Shown piece by piece: positions 31,040-39,367 of a stretch of DNA of 47,346 bases. The stretch comes from Candidatus Ancaeobacter aquaticus (GTDB lineage Bacteria > Auribacterota > Ancaeobacteria > Ancaeobacterales > Ancaeobacteraceae): NCBI GenBank assembly GCA_030765405.1, contig JAVCCP010000018.1, positions 1 through 47,346 of the forward strand, in the 5' to 3' direction. Made by a program: the position numbers and the translations under genes. The first letter of the stretch is position 1; every line of letters starts with the position of its first letter. The notes below the pieces were generated by a model. It saw nothing but the letters and a program-made list of their open reading frames with translations. It ran no database searches and was not told where the DNA came from.

Positions 31040-32527
31040 TTATCTACTTTTCAAGATCATGGTAGAGGGAAAGAGCCCGCTGCGTTTTGGTTTTGGGTGT
31101 GCCGGATACAGCACAATATATGAAAAGCTGTTTTGAGCGAATGCACGACACGTTTCATCCAAAAAACTGCTATCAACTATAATGATAGAGTTCTTAATTT
31201 TCCTTTCATTCATTGTGTTAATTACAGAGTGCATAAGTAATCGTTCTTCCTCAAGCGCCGCCCCCAGATATCCTGACACATCAGGAAGCAGCACAAATAT
31301 TTTTTTCATATCAATATATGAGTGATCCATCATTGTAATAGCCATTACATCGTTTATCGAAAGAGAAGGTCTTTCTAGGAGTGCGCGGGATTCTTTTCTA
31401 AGAAAATATGCAAGTTTTCTGGAATCAAAAAGAGATTTGTTTTCTGTATAAAACTGCCAATTACTGTGTGGTGGATTAAGAGTGAATAGTGCACAAAAAA
31501 ATTTGAGTGTTTGAGTACGTGCTTCTATCATGCGAATAGCTGGTTTTTCACGGGAGAGAATGGTGTCGAGTAAATCGTTGTGTAATGCATGCAACTCTTT
31601 ATGTATTGAAAGAACACGGGTTTCTTGAGCAAATGTAAGATATTCAATATAACTATAGAGGTAGGCATATCTCTTGAGTGATATGTCCAGTGAGAATGTT
31701 ATTTCTTTTAATTGAGAAAAGTATGCAAATGGAGTTATTTCACCTTTTTTATACACTGATTCAGCATCAAGAAGAGATGAGAGCTCTTTGCGAGTAAGTC
31801 TTTTTTCCAATAGAGACATAAGACGAGCTATGTCTTCATTCACTCTGTCGAGCTCAATGTTTTCTTTTAGCTTCGCTTCTTTTAGGGTGTGGTAAATTGC
31901 GGGATAATTTTTTAATGGTATTTTTTCGTCGACAGCAAGGGATCCTAAAAAATACGCATAATCATGGTCAGTAATAAGGTTGCGGGAATAATCACGCGTT
32001 TTACTATGAAGTTTTTGTAATGTGTTGGGAAGATATTCTTTTTGTATGGTTTCTGTGAGTGTCTGTATGCGAGAAATGGTTTTTTTGTAGCGAGAAACAT
32101 CTTCCAATAGTTTCGTGCGTTCAGAGAGTTCATTTCTGCCGGAGAGTATAGCATTAAGATCGATACTGAGTGTGTTTCTTCCCGACAATGTATCTTTAAA
32201 AGAGTGGTTTTCTTTTGTGTAAAAGGCAAATACATATGGATTCTTTTTAAGTATTTTGTGAGAAATCCATTGTGCTGATTTAGCGCACATGCCGTTACGA
32301 GTGATGTTTTCAGGAGAGTACACGATTATATATGCTGTTTTTGAAGAACTTCCCTTATGAATTGCTTCGATGGTTCCCATTGAAACAGGGATATTTGCAG
32401 TGGCTATCGCAGCTGATGTGTCAGCATAAATAGTGTGCGGGAACAGGAGCAAGGAGATTACGAGTATCGTGCAAAGTCTGCGTATACAGAAAGCAAAGTC
32501 ATTGAAAAGAAAATGTATTATGCGCAT
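31040..32527 (-). CDS. Exported protein of unknown function
   Basis: I do not recognise this 495-residue protein. A hydrophobic stretch (TILVISLLLFPHTIYA) suggests a signal peptide cleaved near residue 36, with a rather long basic n-region. The mature part begins with a short beta-rich segment that includes AYIIVYSPENITRNG. A mostly helical and charged middle of about 300 residues has several coiled-coil-like stretches (ELDRVNEDIARLMSLLEKR). The C-terminal part is alpha/beta in character, IFVLLPDVSGYLGAALEEER and SIIIVDSSF. No catalytic motif or Cys-rich site is visible. The ribosome site is weak (AGAG). It sits alone between the FecR-domain gene and the GT35 gene, transcribed away from the latter. 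Confidence 0.75.
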   Translation of the reverse strand: MRIIHFLFNDFAFCIRRLCTILVISLLLFPHTIYADTSAAIATANIPVSMGTIEAIHKGSSSKTAYIIVYSPENITRNGMCAKSAQWISHKILKKNPYVFAFYTKENHSFKDTLSGRNTLSIDLNAILSGRNELSERTKLLEDVSRYKKTISRIQTLTETIQKEYLPNTLQKLHSKTRDYSRNLITDHDYAYFLGSLAVDEKIPLKNYPAIYHTLKEAKLKENIELDRVNEDIARLMSLLEKRLTRKELSSLLDAESVYKKGEITPFAYFSQLKEITFSLDISLKRYAYLYSYIEYLTFAQETRVLSIHKELHALHNDLLDTILSREKPAIRMIEARTQTLKFFCALFTLNPPHSNWQFYTENKSLFDSRKLAYFLRKESRALLERPSLSINDVMAITMMDHSYIDMKKIFVLLPDVSGYLGAALEEERLLMHSVINTMNERKIKNSIIIVDSSFLDETCRAFAQNSFSYIVLYPAHPKPKRSGLFPSTMILKSR

Positions 32528-32616
32528 ATATATACTCTAATATGTTTCAGTGCTTTTAGGAATGAAAAATGTACGAAATACAAAATATAATATACATTGC
32601 ATAAAGAATATTTTCC

Positions 32617-32644
32617 TTGTATTTTAGCTTAAAACAATTATAGT
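32617..32644 (+). promoter_or_regulatory. Putative promoter of the GT35 phosphorylase gene
   Basis: TTGTAT (32617-32622) and TATAGT (32639-32644) are 16 bases apart, about 20 bases before the ATG at 32666, which has AAGGA at good spacing. Confidence 0.5.
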
Positions 32645-32665
32645 AACCCTTAATAAGGACAAAAA

Positions 32666-34420
32666 ATGAAGGAAAATGCTACGAACAAAGATAAACGGGT
32701 AATAGTCGAAGTTGCGATGGAAATTTCGCTCACCCCGAAGATCTTGGACACTATAGCTGAAGAAATCAGTTTTTACGGTGCTATTAGCTCAGGAATGTCT
32801 ACATCAGTTGGTGGAATAGGCCCACTTTTACGCGAAAGAATAATTGCTCAGGCTGATGAAGGTGCGGACGTAATAGGCGTGACGCTGCTTTACGAAAAAG
32901 TATGGCTTCAAAGATGGCATGCTTGGGGACAGTTTTATCTCGATAAGGTTAAGGCAGGCGAGTATATCGCAAGGACATTAAAGAAGCTACCGGACGATTT
33001 AACCATAAAGATGTTTGATGGAACTGATGTAACCTGTGCTGTATGGAAAGCAACATACGGTAAAGCAAAAGTGTATTTTCTTGATCAAGCAGATGTCGGT
33101 ATGATCGTTTATCCCGGTGGTTTCGATGCGCCGCCTGATACCCAGTATCCCGATCAATGGGCTAATACTATGCGGCTAAAACAAAGCTGGCTTCTCGGAA
33201 GAGGTTCTTTAGCCTTACTCGAAAAACTGAATGTATCGCCTGATATTACTATTTTAAGTGAAACCCCGACAATATTTGCCAAACATGATCTTGTGAAAGA
33301 TGCATACTCAGAGTCGTCACGTTTTGCAAAGACGAAATATATATTTAATGATCATACACCGCTTGAATATGCTCACCCAGTATGGACACAGGAAAATCTT
33401 GAGATGCTTAAATTTAATCCAAAGATGTATAAAAAACTCGATTCATATAAGAATAATCCGCAGAAAATTGATATTACCCAAATGATTATTGATGTCTCCG
33501 ATGGAGTATACGGTGTTAGTAAAATTCATGGTGATGTTATGAGGCAAATGCCTACTTTGCAAAAATATGCCGATAAGATTGAAACGATTACCAATGGTGT
33601 AAGTTCCGCTATTTGGCAGGCAAAAGCATTTAAGGGATATAAAAATCTTTCAGACGACCAATTGCTTGCGGTAAAAGAAGAAGAAAAACATTTGTTCGTT
33701 AATTGGTTATGGTTACGGTATAAGTTTGATTCCCAGTGGAGAGAAGACAAGAAAAAAAGACCTATTATTATGTGGATGAGAAGAGTTACCGGTTACAAGA
33801 GGCTCGATCTTTTAAGAGAGATTGTGCAAAACGACCTGTGGCGGAAACGATTTATTGATCTTGATATATGCATGATAGTTGGCGGAAGAATACATCAGCA
33901 GGACACGCTTTCTGACAGGTTAGTATTTGAACTTCTTGATGTTATTCAAAAATATCCTGAGCTTGAGGGGAGAGTAATAATACTTGATAATTTTAATATA
34001 TGGGAAGCACCTAAAATATTTCCGGGAATTGATGCGGCTATTATGATTTCTGACAGAGGGAAAGAAGCAGCTGCAACCGGTTTTATGAAGGCGCAAATGA
34101 ACGGTGCTATGATCATCGCAACACCGGATGGCGCAGTCCCTGAATCGGTTAACTATTATGATCCTGATGATACACAAAAAAATGCAAATGGTTTTGAAGT
34201 TACCTATTTTGACGACAGCCCTACACCTGAGTCTCTTCTTCATGCTTTGACAGAGTTTAAGTTTGTATATGATGACCAATCGCTCAGAGCATCTTTTATC
34301 AAAAATGCGTTAGCTCAGCATAATAAGATTGATGTTCGAAAAGTGGCAAAAGAAATGCTGGAATTCTGCGATAAGGTGATTGATAGAAAAAGTGACACAA
34401 AAGTGCATTTAGTGCATTAA
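32666..34420 (+). CDS. Short alpha-glucan phosphorylase-like protein (GT35)
   Basis: The 584-residue protein is a divergent glycogen phosphorylase relative. Its N-terminal part has GMSTSVGGIGPLLRERIIAQADEG followed by IGVTLLYEKVWLQRW, matching the GT35 'Y.GGLG.LAGD.l.sasdlG...vGvgLlY' region. Near the end, KEAAATGFMKAQMNGAMIIA matches the EASGTGNMKF PLP-binding segment, with K475 as the likely pyridoxal-phosphate lysine. RRVTGYKRLDLL corresponds to the phosphate-binding KR..YKR region. Phosphorylases degrade alpha-1,4-glucans to glucose 1-phosphate. It is shorter than the classical ~800-residue enzyme and lacks a starch-binding extension. Together with the GH94 enzyme this suggests energy-saving phosphorolysis of glucans. 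Confidence 0.78.
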   Translation: MKENATNKDKRVIVEVAMEISLTPKILDTIAEEISFYGAISSGMSTSVGGIGPLLRERIIAQADEGADVIGVTLLYEKVWLQRWHAWGQFYLDKVKAGEYIARTLKKLPDDLTIKMFDGTDVTCAVWKATYGKAKVYFLDQADVGMIVYPGGFDAPPDTQYPDQWANTMRLKQSWLLGRGSLALLEKLNVSPDITILSETPTIFAKHDLVKDAYSESSRFAKTKYIFNDHTPLEYAHPVWTQENLEMLKFNPKMYKKLDSYKNNPQKIDITQMIIDVSDGVYGVSKIHGDVMRQMPTLQKYADKIETITNGVSSAIWQAKAFKGYKNLSDDQLLAVKEEEKHLFVNWLWLRYKFDSQWREDKKKRPIIMWMRRVTGYKRLDLLREIVQNDLWRKRFIDLDICMIVGGRIHQQDTLSDRLVFELLDVIQKYPELEGRVIILDNFNIWEAPKIFPGIDAAIMISDRGKEAAATGFMKAQMNGAMIIATPDGAVPESVNYYDPDDTQKNANGFEVTYFDDSPTPESLLHALTEFKFVYDDQSLRASFIKNALAQHNKIDVRKVAKEMLEFCDKVIDRKSDTKVHLVH

Positions 34421-34424
34421 ACTC

Positions 34425-34790
34425 TCAGATTCCAAGTTCCTTAAGACGTGCGTCTCCAATCCCAAAGTAATGTGCAATTTCATGAATAACTGTTTTGCGA
34501 ACAGCTTTTTTAATGGCCTCGGGTGTTTTGTATAGTCGTTCGATAGATTTTTTGAATAGCGTTATTTTGTCAGGCATGACATTTCCGTACCAGGTTGAAC
34601 GTTTTTTTAGCGGTATTCCTTGATATAAGCCAAGAAGTATATCGTTTTCGGCTAGTCCCAATTTTATGGCAATATCTCTTTTTGGCTCATCTTCGACCGT
34701 AATAGCGATATTTTCAAGTGCATTCATGAATTCATCGGGAATATCACTTAACGCTGTTTGGACAAGTTTTTCAAACTCATTCTGCTTCAT
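34425..34790 (-). CDS. Minimal zincin metallopeptidase (DUF1025-type)
   Basis: The 121-residue product is a minimal zincin: KQNEFEKLVQTALSDIPDEF at the start, an acidic stretch, then HEIAHYFGIGD near the C-terminus, an HExxH-x5-GxxD zinc site. Family members are small cytosolic metallopeptidases of unknown substrate. The ATG at 34790 is preferred over an upstream in-frame ATG at 34856 because it begins the conserved domain. Its first codons overlap the end of the preceding 86-residue gene, which indicates translational coupling. Confidence 0.82.
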   Translation of the reverse strand: MKQNEFEKLVQTALSDIPDEFMNALENIAITVEDEPKRDIAIKLGLAENDILLGLYQGIPLKKRSTWYGNVMPDKITLFKKSIERLYKTPEAIKKAVRKTVIHEIAHYFGIGDARLKELGI

Positions 34791-35037
34791 TTGGTGTGTC
34801 TTTCTTTTTTTTGAGTGGTATGGGCTTTCTACTGATGCTATAATTTTTGAGTTCAATTTTTATACGTTTTAAAAAATCTTTTTCTAGATGGTTTGTGGCG
34901 TTTATTAAAGCTTCCTCAGTATTACTCGCATCTGTTACGAGCTCAACATCTACTACAAAGTTACTTACATTGTTTTGGAGGTGACTTGCAGGGATAGAGA
35001 TTTTTACTGTTACGGCTGCCGGAATAACATATTTCAT
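34777..35037 (-). CDS. Small basic protein of unknown function, coupled to the minimal zincin
   Basis: This 86-residue protein is not recognised. It begins MKYVIPAAVTVKISIPASHL, looks like a small alpha/beta domain (ELVTDASNTEEALINATNHLEKDFL), and ends in a Lys-rich tail. There is no signal peptide or Cys. AAAAGGAG precedes the ATG. Its end overlaps the minimal zincin start by about 14 bases, so the two proteins may be partners; an inhibitor or substrate role is only a speculation. Confidence 0.7.
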   Translation of the reverse strand: MKYVIPAAVTVKISIPASHLQNNVSNFVVDVELVTDASNTEEALINATNHLEKDFLKRIKIELKNYSISRKPIPLKKKKDTPNEAE

Positions 35038-35078
35038 CGTTTTACTCCTTTTTTTGTTAATAATTCTAACATTTCTGC

Positions 35079-35084
35079 TATAAT
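35079..35084 (+). promoter_or_regulatory. Extended -10 promoter of greA
   Basis: TGC-TATAAT (35076-35084) is an extended -10 element 38 bases before the greA ATG. GTTAAT at 35056-35061 may serve as a weak -35 at 17-base spacing. Confidence 0.6.
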
Positions 35085-35121
35085 TTAGCGATGTGAAAAA
35101 GGAGAGGAAAAGGAGAATTGT

Positions 35122-35607
35122 ATGGATAAGAATTATATGACGCGTGAATCACACCAGAAACTACAGGAGAAACTGATAAATTTAAGAGAAAAGGAATTGC
35201 CTGAAATTAGTAAGGAAAAACTTGAAGCTGCTGAACAGGGCGATTTGAGCGAAAATGCTGGCTACGAATACGCAAAACAAAAACTTGAGATGATACAAAA
35301 TAAAATTCGTGAATTGTCTGCAGATTTAGAAAATGTTCAGTTTATTGAAGACTTACCAATTAAGGGCATTATCATTTCGGTTGGGACAATAGTTACTTTT
35401 CATGACATGGATAGCGATAAAGAAGTAATCTATTCGATACTTGGTCCCGGTGACGCGGAATTCGGAAACGATGTAATATCATATAAAAGCCCCCTTGCCC
35501 GCGGTATGATAACGAAAAAGGTAGGGGACCTTGTAGAAATTAATGTGCCTGAAGGAAAACGCACGCTGAAAGTACTGAACATTGATACGTATAAGAAAAA
35601 GGAGTAG
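35122..35607 (+). CDS. greA: Transcription elongation factor GreA
   Basis: The 161-residue protein has the full GreA layout: an N-terminal coiled coil with YMTRESHQKLQEKL and AAEQGDLSENAGYEYAKQK, whose acidic tip (GDLSENAEY-type loop) reaches the polymerase active site, and a C-terminal FKBP-like domain with GTIVTFHDMDSDKE, SILGPGDAEF and SYKSPLARGMITKKVGD. It rescues backtracked RNA polymerase by stimulating transcript cleavage. Length is normal (about 158). A strong AAGGAG precedes the ATG. The thyX-like gene starts two bases after its stop codon, so the two form an operon. Confidence 0.95.
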   Translation: MDKNYMTRESHQKLQEKLINLREKELPEISKEKLEAAEQGDLSENAGYEYAKQKLEMIQNKIRELSADLENVQFIEDLPIKGIIISVGTIVTFHDMDSDKEVIYSILGPGDAEFGNDVISYKSPLARGMITKKVGDLVEINVPEGKRTLKVLNIDTYKKKE

Positions 35608-35609
35608 TT

Positions 35610-37085
35610 ATGGAATTATTGCTCGCGGGTTTTAATGTTGATGTAGAAACATTAAAATCACTTAATAACGGTACGCTCGATCATAGCAGAATGACACCGG
35701 AAACATTGTCTGCTGCGTATGCTCGTATCAGCAGAAGCCCAAAACCGGTTAACGAGCTACGTGCATTATCACGCTCAGAGGTTGAAAAATCGCGCAAATC
35801 AAATAAAAACATCATTTTTAAGATGGGACATCATTCTGTTGCGGAACACGCGGTATTTAATTTTGATATTATAGGTGTTTCGCGTTTTGCGATTGAAGAG
35901 GTTGAAAAATTCAGACTATGTTCATATACAGAGAAATCACAACGATATATTACGTTAGATGGAGCGTATACTGTTCCGGAAGAAATCAAAGGCTCGCCCC
36001 ATGAAGCCCTATATGTTGAGTGCACAAAAGAACTCAATAATTTTTATCAGATACTTTACGAGAAACTTAAGGATCATGTATTTAAAAAGTATGCAGAATT
36101 AGCTGAAGACAAAAAAAACCATTCTTTACTTGAGGGATGGGCGAAGGAAGACGCACGCTATATTACACCGCTTGCAAACACGGGACAGTTAGGGCAGACA
36201 ATTAATGCACGTAATCTTGAGCTTCTCTTAAGACGTTTTTCCTCGCATCCACTAAAGGAAGTGCAGATGCTCGGAAAATACTACTATGATTTAGTGGAAA
36301 AAATTGCGCCTTCAATTATTCTATTTCATGAAGCAAATGAATATGACCAGAAAACGTATAGTGAAGTGTCCTCGTATGTGAAGCCATTTTTACAAGGCAA
36401 TACAGATAGTAACCCCTCAGAGAATCTTGTCACTCTTTGCGAGTATCCGCATAATGCTGATAACATAACAGTAGCTGCACTTATGCATACAAGTGCACAA
36501 ATCAGTTTTTCTCGTTGCATGGATATTGCCCAGAAGATGAGTGATCAAGAAAAAGAGGGTGTTGTTAAGACATCCTGTAAGCACATGGCATTTTATGACA
36601 CAGTTTTAAGAGAATATGAACACTCGAATTATGTGTATGACCTTATTGTTTCCGCTGCGTGTTTTGGGCAGCTTAAACGTCATCGTATGGCAACGCTGAC
36701 AACTCAGCCTTACGACCCTTCACTGGGTGTAACGATACCCCCATCAATTAAAGAAATCGGGATGGAATCTTCTTTTCTGGATATGGTCCATAAAAGCGCA
36801 GAGGTATACGATAAAATAGCAAAAGATATTCCTCACGCGGCGCCATATGTTCTAACAAATGCCCACAGAAGAAGAGTATTGTTTACCGCTAATGCGAGAG
36901 AACTCTATCATGTCGCGCGATTACGTGATGACCAGCATGCACAATGGGATATACGAGAAGTTGCTTCAGTAATGACTGAAGAAGTGAGAAAAGTGGCGCC
37001 ACTAACCATGCTTCTGTCGTGCGGTAAGGATAAATATACTGAGCGGTACCAAGAAGTGTATGGTAAAGAGCCGCGCAGTATCTAA
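35610..37085 (+). CDS. thyX: Duplicated, divergent FAD-dependent thymidylate synthase ThyX
   Basis: The 491-residue protein is about twice the length of a normal ThyX and seems to contain two ThyX-like halves. The first half has HHSVAEHAVFNFDIIGVSRFAIEEVEKFRLCSYTEKSQRY, where the signature RHR-x4-NE-x-S-x-RY is altered: RHR reads K-F-R102, while S-x-RY is kept. The second half has HTSAQISFSRCMDIA, HSNYVYDLIVSAACFGQLK and an intact R357-H358-R359, but the serine and the downstream S-x-RYS are replaced. Thus each half keeps a different part of the signature. ThyX makes dTMP from dUMP using FADH2 and methylene-tetrahydrofolate. It may still be active by combining half-sites, or may have a different function. 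Confidence 0.83.
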   Translation: MELLLAGFNVDVETLKSLNNGTLDHSRMTPETLSAAYARISRSPKPVNELRALSRSEVEKSRKSNKNIIFKMGHHSVAEHAVFNFDIIGVSRFAIEEVEKFRLCSYTEKSQRYITLDGAYTVPEEIKGSPHEALYVECTKELNNFYQILYEKLKDHVFKKYAELAEDKKNHSLLEGWAKEDARYITPLANTGQLGQTINARNLELLLRRFSSHPLKEVQMLGKYYYDLVEKIAPSIILFHEANEYDQKTYSEVSSYVKPFLQGNTDSNPSENLVTLCEYPHNADNITVAALMHTSAQISFSRCMDIAQKMSDQEKEGVVKTSCKHMAFYDTVLREYEHSNYVYDLIVSAACFGQLKRHRMATLTTQPYDPSLGVTIPPSIKEIGMESSFLDMVHKSAEVYDKIAKDIPHAAPYVLTNAHRRRVLFTANARELYHVARLRDDQHAQWDIREVASVMTEEVRKVAPLTMLLSCGKDKYTERYQEVYGKEPRSI

Positions 37086-37101
37086 AAAATAAAGATTACA
37101 A

Positions 37102-37476
37102 TTGAGAACCACTTTCAGGATACAATGCTTTCAGTCATCATACGCGGATATGCGCATGCTTCTTGATACAATATACGCGAAAATGGGGCCATTAAAGTAT
37201 CCGCTTGCATATCTGCCCCAATGGTATACAAAGATATTTTTAAAAATTGACCTGTCAAAGCAATCACCTGCTAGGAGCATTGCTGAAAAAGATATACCAA
37301 TTTTTATTATTCATAGCGAGAAAGACAGTCAGATCCCTGCTTTACATGCAGAGAAACTCTTGCGCACACAACCGCGTGCACAATCATGGGTTATTGAAGC
37401 GGGGGAGCATGGGCAGCTTTCACAGAGCTCGGAATATCAGCGGCGTATAGTGCAATTTTTTGAGAAGAATCTTTGA
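37102..37476 (+). pseudogene. Alpha/beta-hydrolase C-terminal remnant
   Basis: The 124-codon open frame corresponds to the last third of a serine alpha/beta hydrolase: SSYADMRMLLDTIY, a lid-like LAYLPQWYTKIFL, then the catalytic Asp in IFIIHSEKDSQIP and the catalytic His in IEAGEHGQL, and a C-terminal RRIVQFFEKNL helix. The oxyanion region and the GxSxG nucleophile are absent, the only start is TTG, and no ribosome site is seen. A truncated, dead copy is the likeliest reading. The missing N-terminus was probably lost between thyX and this point, since the ThyX stop is only 17 bases upstream. Confidence 0.75.
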
Positions 37477-37480
37477 TAAA

Positions 37481-37521
37481 CACTATTTTTTAATAAAATG
37501 TTTTACAAGAGAAAAATAGTG
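37481..37521. promoter_or_regulatory. 10-bp inverted repeat upstream of the DnaJ-like gene
   Basis: CACTATTTTT (37481-37490) and AAAAATAGTG (37512-37521) are perfect inverted repeats 21 bases apart, ending 28 bases before the DnaJ-like ATG. It differs from CIRCE (TTAGCACTC-N9-GAGTGCTAA). A T-tract lies on the inner side, so it could be an operator or a weak terminator for the remnant upstream. Confidence 0.4.
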
Positions 37522-37549
37522 GTGGTAGTATAAGGAAAATGGAGTGAGT

Positions 37550-38200
37550 ATGCAAAAAGACTATTATAAAATTCTTGGGGTATCAGAAAACACATCTGAT
37601 GCTGAAATAAAAAAGATATATCGGAAGCTTGCGGTAAAATATCATCCCGATAAAAATCCCAACAAGGGAAAAGAAGCCGAAGAGAAATTTAAAGAAATAT
37701 CTGAGGCTTATTACGTGTTGAGTGATAAGAAGCGCCGTCAGGAATATGATACAATGCGTAAATATGGCGGCGGTTATTCAGGTAATTTTGCCGGGGCACA
37801 GGGTTTTGATTTTGAAGATTTACTGCACCAGTATTCCGGCGGAAAAAAGTCTAGTAGACGCGCAAATAGCCAATACTCAATGTTTGGTGATATCTTTGGT
37901 GATATCTTTGGCGGCGGCGGGTATCAACAAGCGTCTCCCGGACAAGGTGCGGGGTGTCAATATGAAACAACAGCACCAAAGACAACCAATACTGATATAA
38001 AAGTTAAAATAAAACTCGATAGTAAAAGAGCTGAAGAAGGCGGCAAGATAAAAATAAAGATACCCGGTGGCAAGGCCTTTACCGTAAAGATTCCCAAGGG
38101 ATGTAAAGACGGCCAGAAACTGCGTTTATCCAGAGAAGGTAAAGAGTGTCCCTACTGTAATCATCATGGAGATATTATTTTAATAATACAAAAAGTATAA
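37550..38200 (+). CDS. DnaJ-domain protein (CbpA-like, short)
   Basis: The 216-residue protein begins with a complete J domain (1-68) including HPDKNPNK, which contacts DnaK. A Gly/Ser/Phe-rich linker with an imperfect duplication ([14 protein letters not shown]) follows, then one carboxy-terminal beta domain, INVKIKL-like [20 protein letters not shown] and [10 protein letters not shown]. It lacks the central zinc domain of DnaJ and has only part of the C-terminal pair of CbpA (about 300 residues). [10 protein letters not shown] site near the end is unusual. It should stimulate DnaK ATPase. ATG at 37550 is chosen over GTG 37544 for its GGAG at five-base spacing. Confidence 0.85.
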   Translation: MQKDYYKILGVSENTSDAEIKKIYRKLAVKYHPDKNPNKGKEAEEKFKEISEAYYVLSDKKRRQEYDTMRKYGGGYSGNFAGAQGFDFEDLLHQYSGGKKSSRRANSQYSMFGDIFGDIFGGGGYQQASPGQGAGCQYETTAPKTTNTDIKVKIKLDSKRAEEGGKIKIKIPGGKAFTVKIPKGCKDGQKLRLSREGKECPYCNHHGDIILIIQKV

Positions 38201-38237
38201 CGGCTATATTGTTTGTAACGGGCCGAAGGAGAAGTAA

Positions 38238-39326
38238 ATGAAAATTAAAAACATATTTGCGTGTTGTGTTATATATGGTTTTGTATGTTGTGTAGTGCCG
38301 CAAAGCTATTGCGAAGAAGAGATATCAAATAAAAATGTACCGAAGGTACAAAATGAGAATGTCATAGATGTTGGTGGGGCTATATGGTCTGAACAAGATG
38401 CCGAAGATGCTGAAAAATCTCTGCCCTCTTTTGAAGAAGAGATTATATATTCCAAGGATGTGTTGCCGGTCCCAACTAAAGAGGAACTTTCAAAAAGTGC
38501 CGGAGAAGAAATAAAAGAGATAGAAAAAGAAGATGACTCAAAAGCTGCGCGCCAAGACGCTGAAGATAAAATAGCTCCTGAGACATTCGCGGCAAGCGAA
38601 CCCAAAGAAATTGATCCTTTAAAAGAAGTTGTGCAGGAGAAAAAGGAAGAGTTAAGCCCACAGATTGAAGAAGTAAAGCAGGCAATTCCTCAATCAATAC
38701 CAGAGCCTATTCTTGAAGAGAAGCCAAAAGAAGAGAAAGAAGTAGCGCCAGTTGTTCAAGTCGAAGAGATTGAAAAACCGCAAGCACCGGAAGTTATCGT
38801 TAGCGAAGATGTGAAATTTGAAAATATTCAAGAAGACACAATTGCAAAACCTATTGTGAAAAAGAAGCCAAAAGAAGATGTTGTGCAAGAAACAGAAAAG
38901 GTAATTGAGAAGAAGGAAAAAAAGATTCCGACAAAAAAAGAGACTCCTAAAAAAATCGCAAAAAAGGCAAAGCCTTTTAAGAACAAGCTGCCTGATATTG
39001 CCATTGCTGATGTTAGTGCCCGTCATTTAGGAGAAGGAGCTCATTATGAGGTTGTTGTTACCCTGAAAAATGAGGGGGCTGTGCCAGCGCCTGCTAAAAA
39101 ATACGGCGAACAGATAAAAATGATAATCAAGATCGAAGGAAAACCTCAGACGAGACAATTACGGCTCCAGAAAAGGATACCGCCTCATAAGGAAATTAAG
39201 ATATCGATCGGAAAGTATTTAAAGCATACCATTGATAAGAAAAAGATATTTATTCAGGTTCAGATAGAAGGCAATGAGATTAAACGAGCAAATAATATCT
39301 GGAACAAACGTGCAGTAAAAAAGTAA
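38238..39326 (+). CDS. Exported Glu/Lys/Pro-rich protein with C-terminal CARDB-like domain
   Basis: The 362-residue protein has a signal peptide (IFACCVIYGFVCCVVPQSYC) cleaved near residue 26, then about 220 residues very rich in Glu, Lys and Pro with many E-K-P repeats (APVVQVEEIEKPQAPEVI). The C-terminal ~110 residues fold as an Ig-like domain of CARDB type: LPDIAIADVSARHLGEG, VVVTLKNEGAVPAP and RIPPHKEIKISIGKYL. The charged section could span the periplasm like the linker of TonB, or bind peptidoglycan. GAAGGAG precedes the ATG. No sorting signal or membrane anchor is seen at the end. Confidence 0.7.
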   Translation: MKIKNIFACCVIYGFVCCVVPQSYCEEEISNKNVPKVQNENVIDVGGAIWSEQDAEDAEKSLPSFEEEIIYSKDVLPVPTKEELSKSAGEEIKEIEKEDDSKAARQDAEDKIAPETFAASEPKEIDPLKEVVQEKKEELSPQIEEVKQAIPQSIPEPILEEKPKEEKEVAPVVQVEEIEKPQAPEVIVSEDVKFENIQEDTIAKPIVKKKPKEDVVQETEKVIEKKEKKIPTKKETPKKIAKKAKPFKNKLPDIAIADVSARHLGEGAHYEVVVTLKNEGAVPAPAKKYGEQIKMIIKIEGKPQTRQLRLQKRIPPHKEIKISIGKYLKHTIDKKKIFIQVQIEGNEIKRANNIWNKRAVKK

Positions 39327-39358
39327 AAAAAACACCGCCCCGATTTATCGGGGCGGTG
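39324..39358. terminator. Terminator between convergent exported-protein genes
   Basis: CACCGCCCCGAT (39333-39344) and ATCGGGGCGGTG (39347-39358) form a perfect 12-bp GC-rich stem. The A-run before it (39324-39332) becomes a T-run on the minus strand, so the arrangement is optimal for the minus-strand gene ending at 39368; plus-strand transcripts lack a T tract. Confidence 0.8.
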
Positions 39359-39367
39359 AGAATTCTC

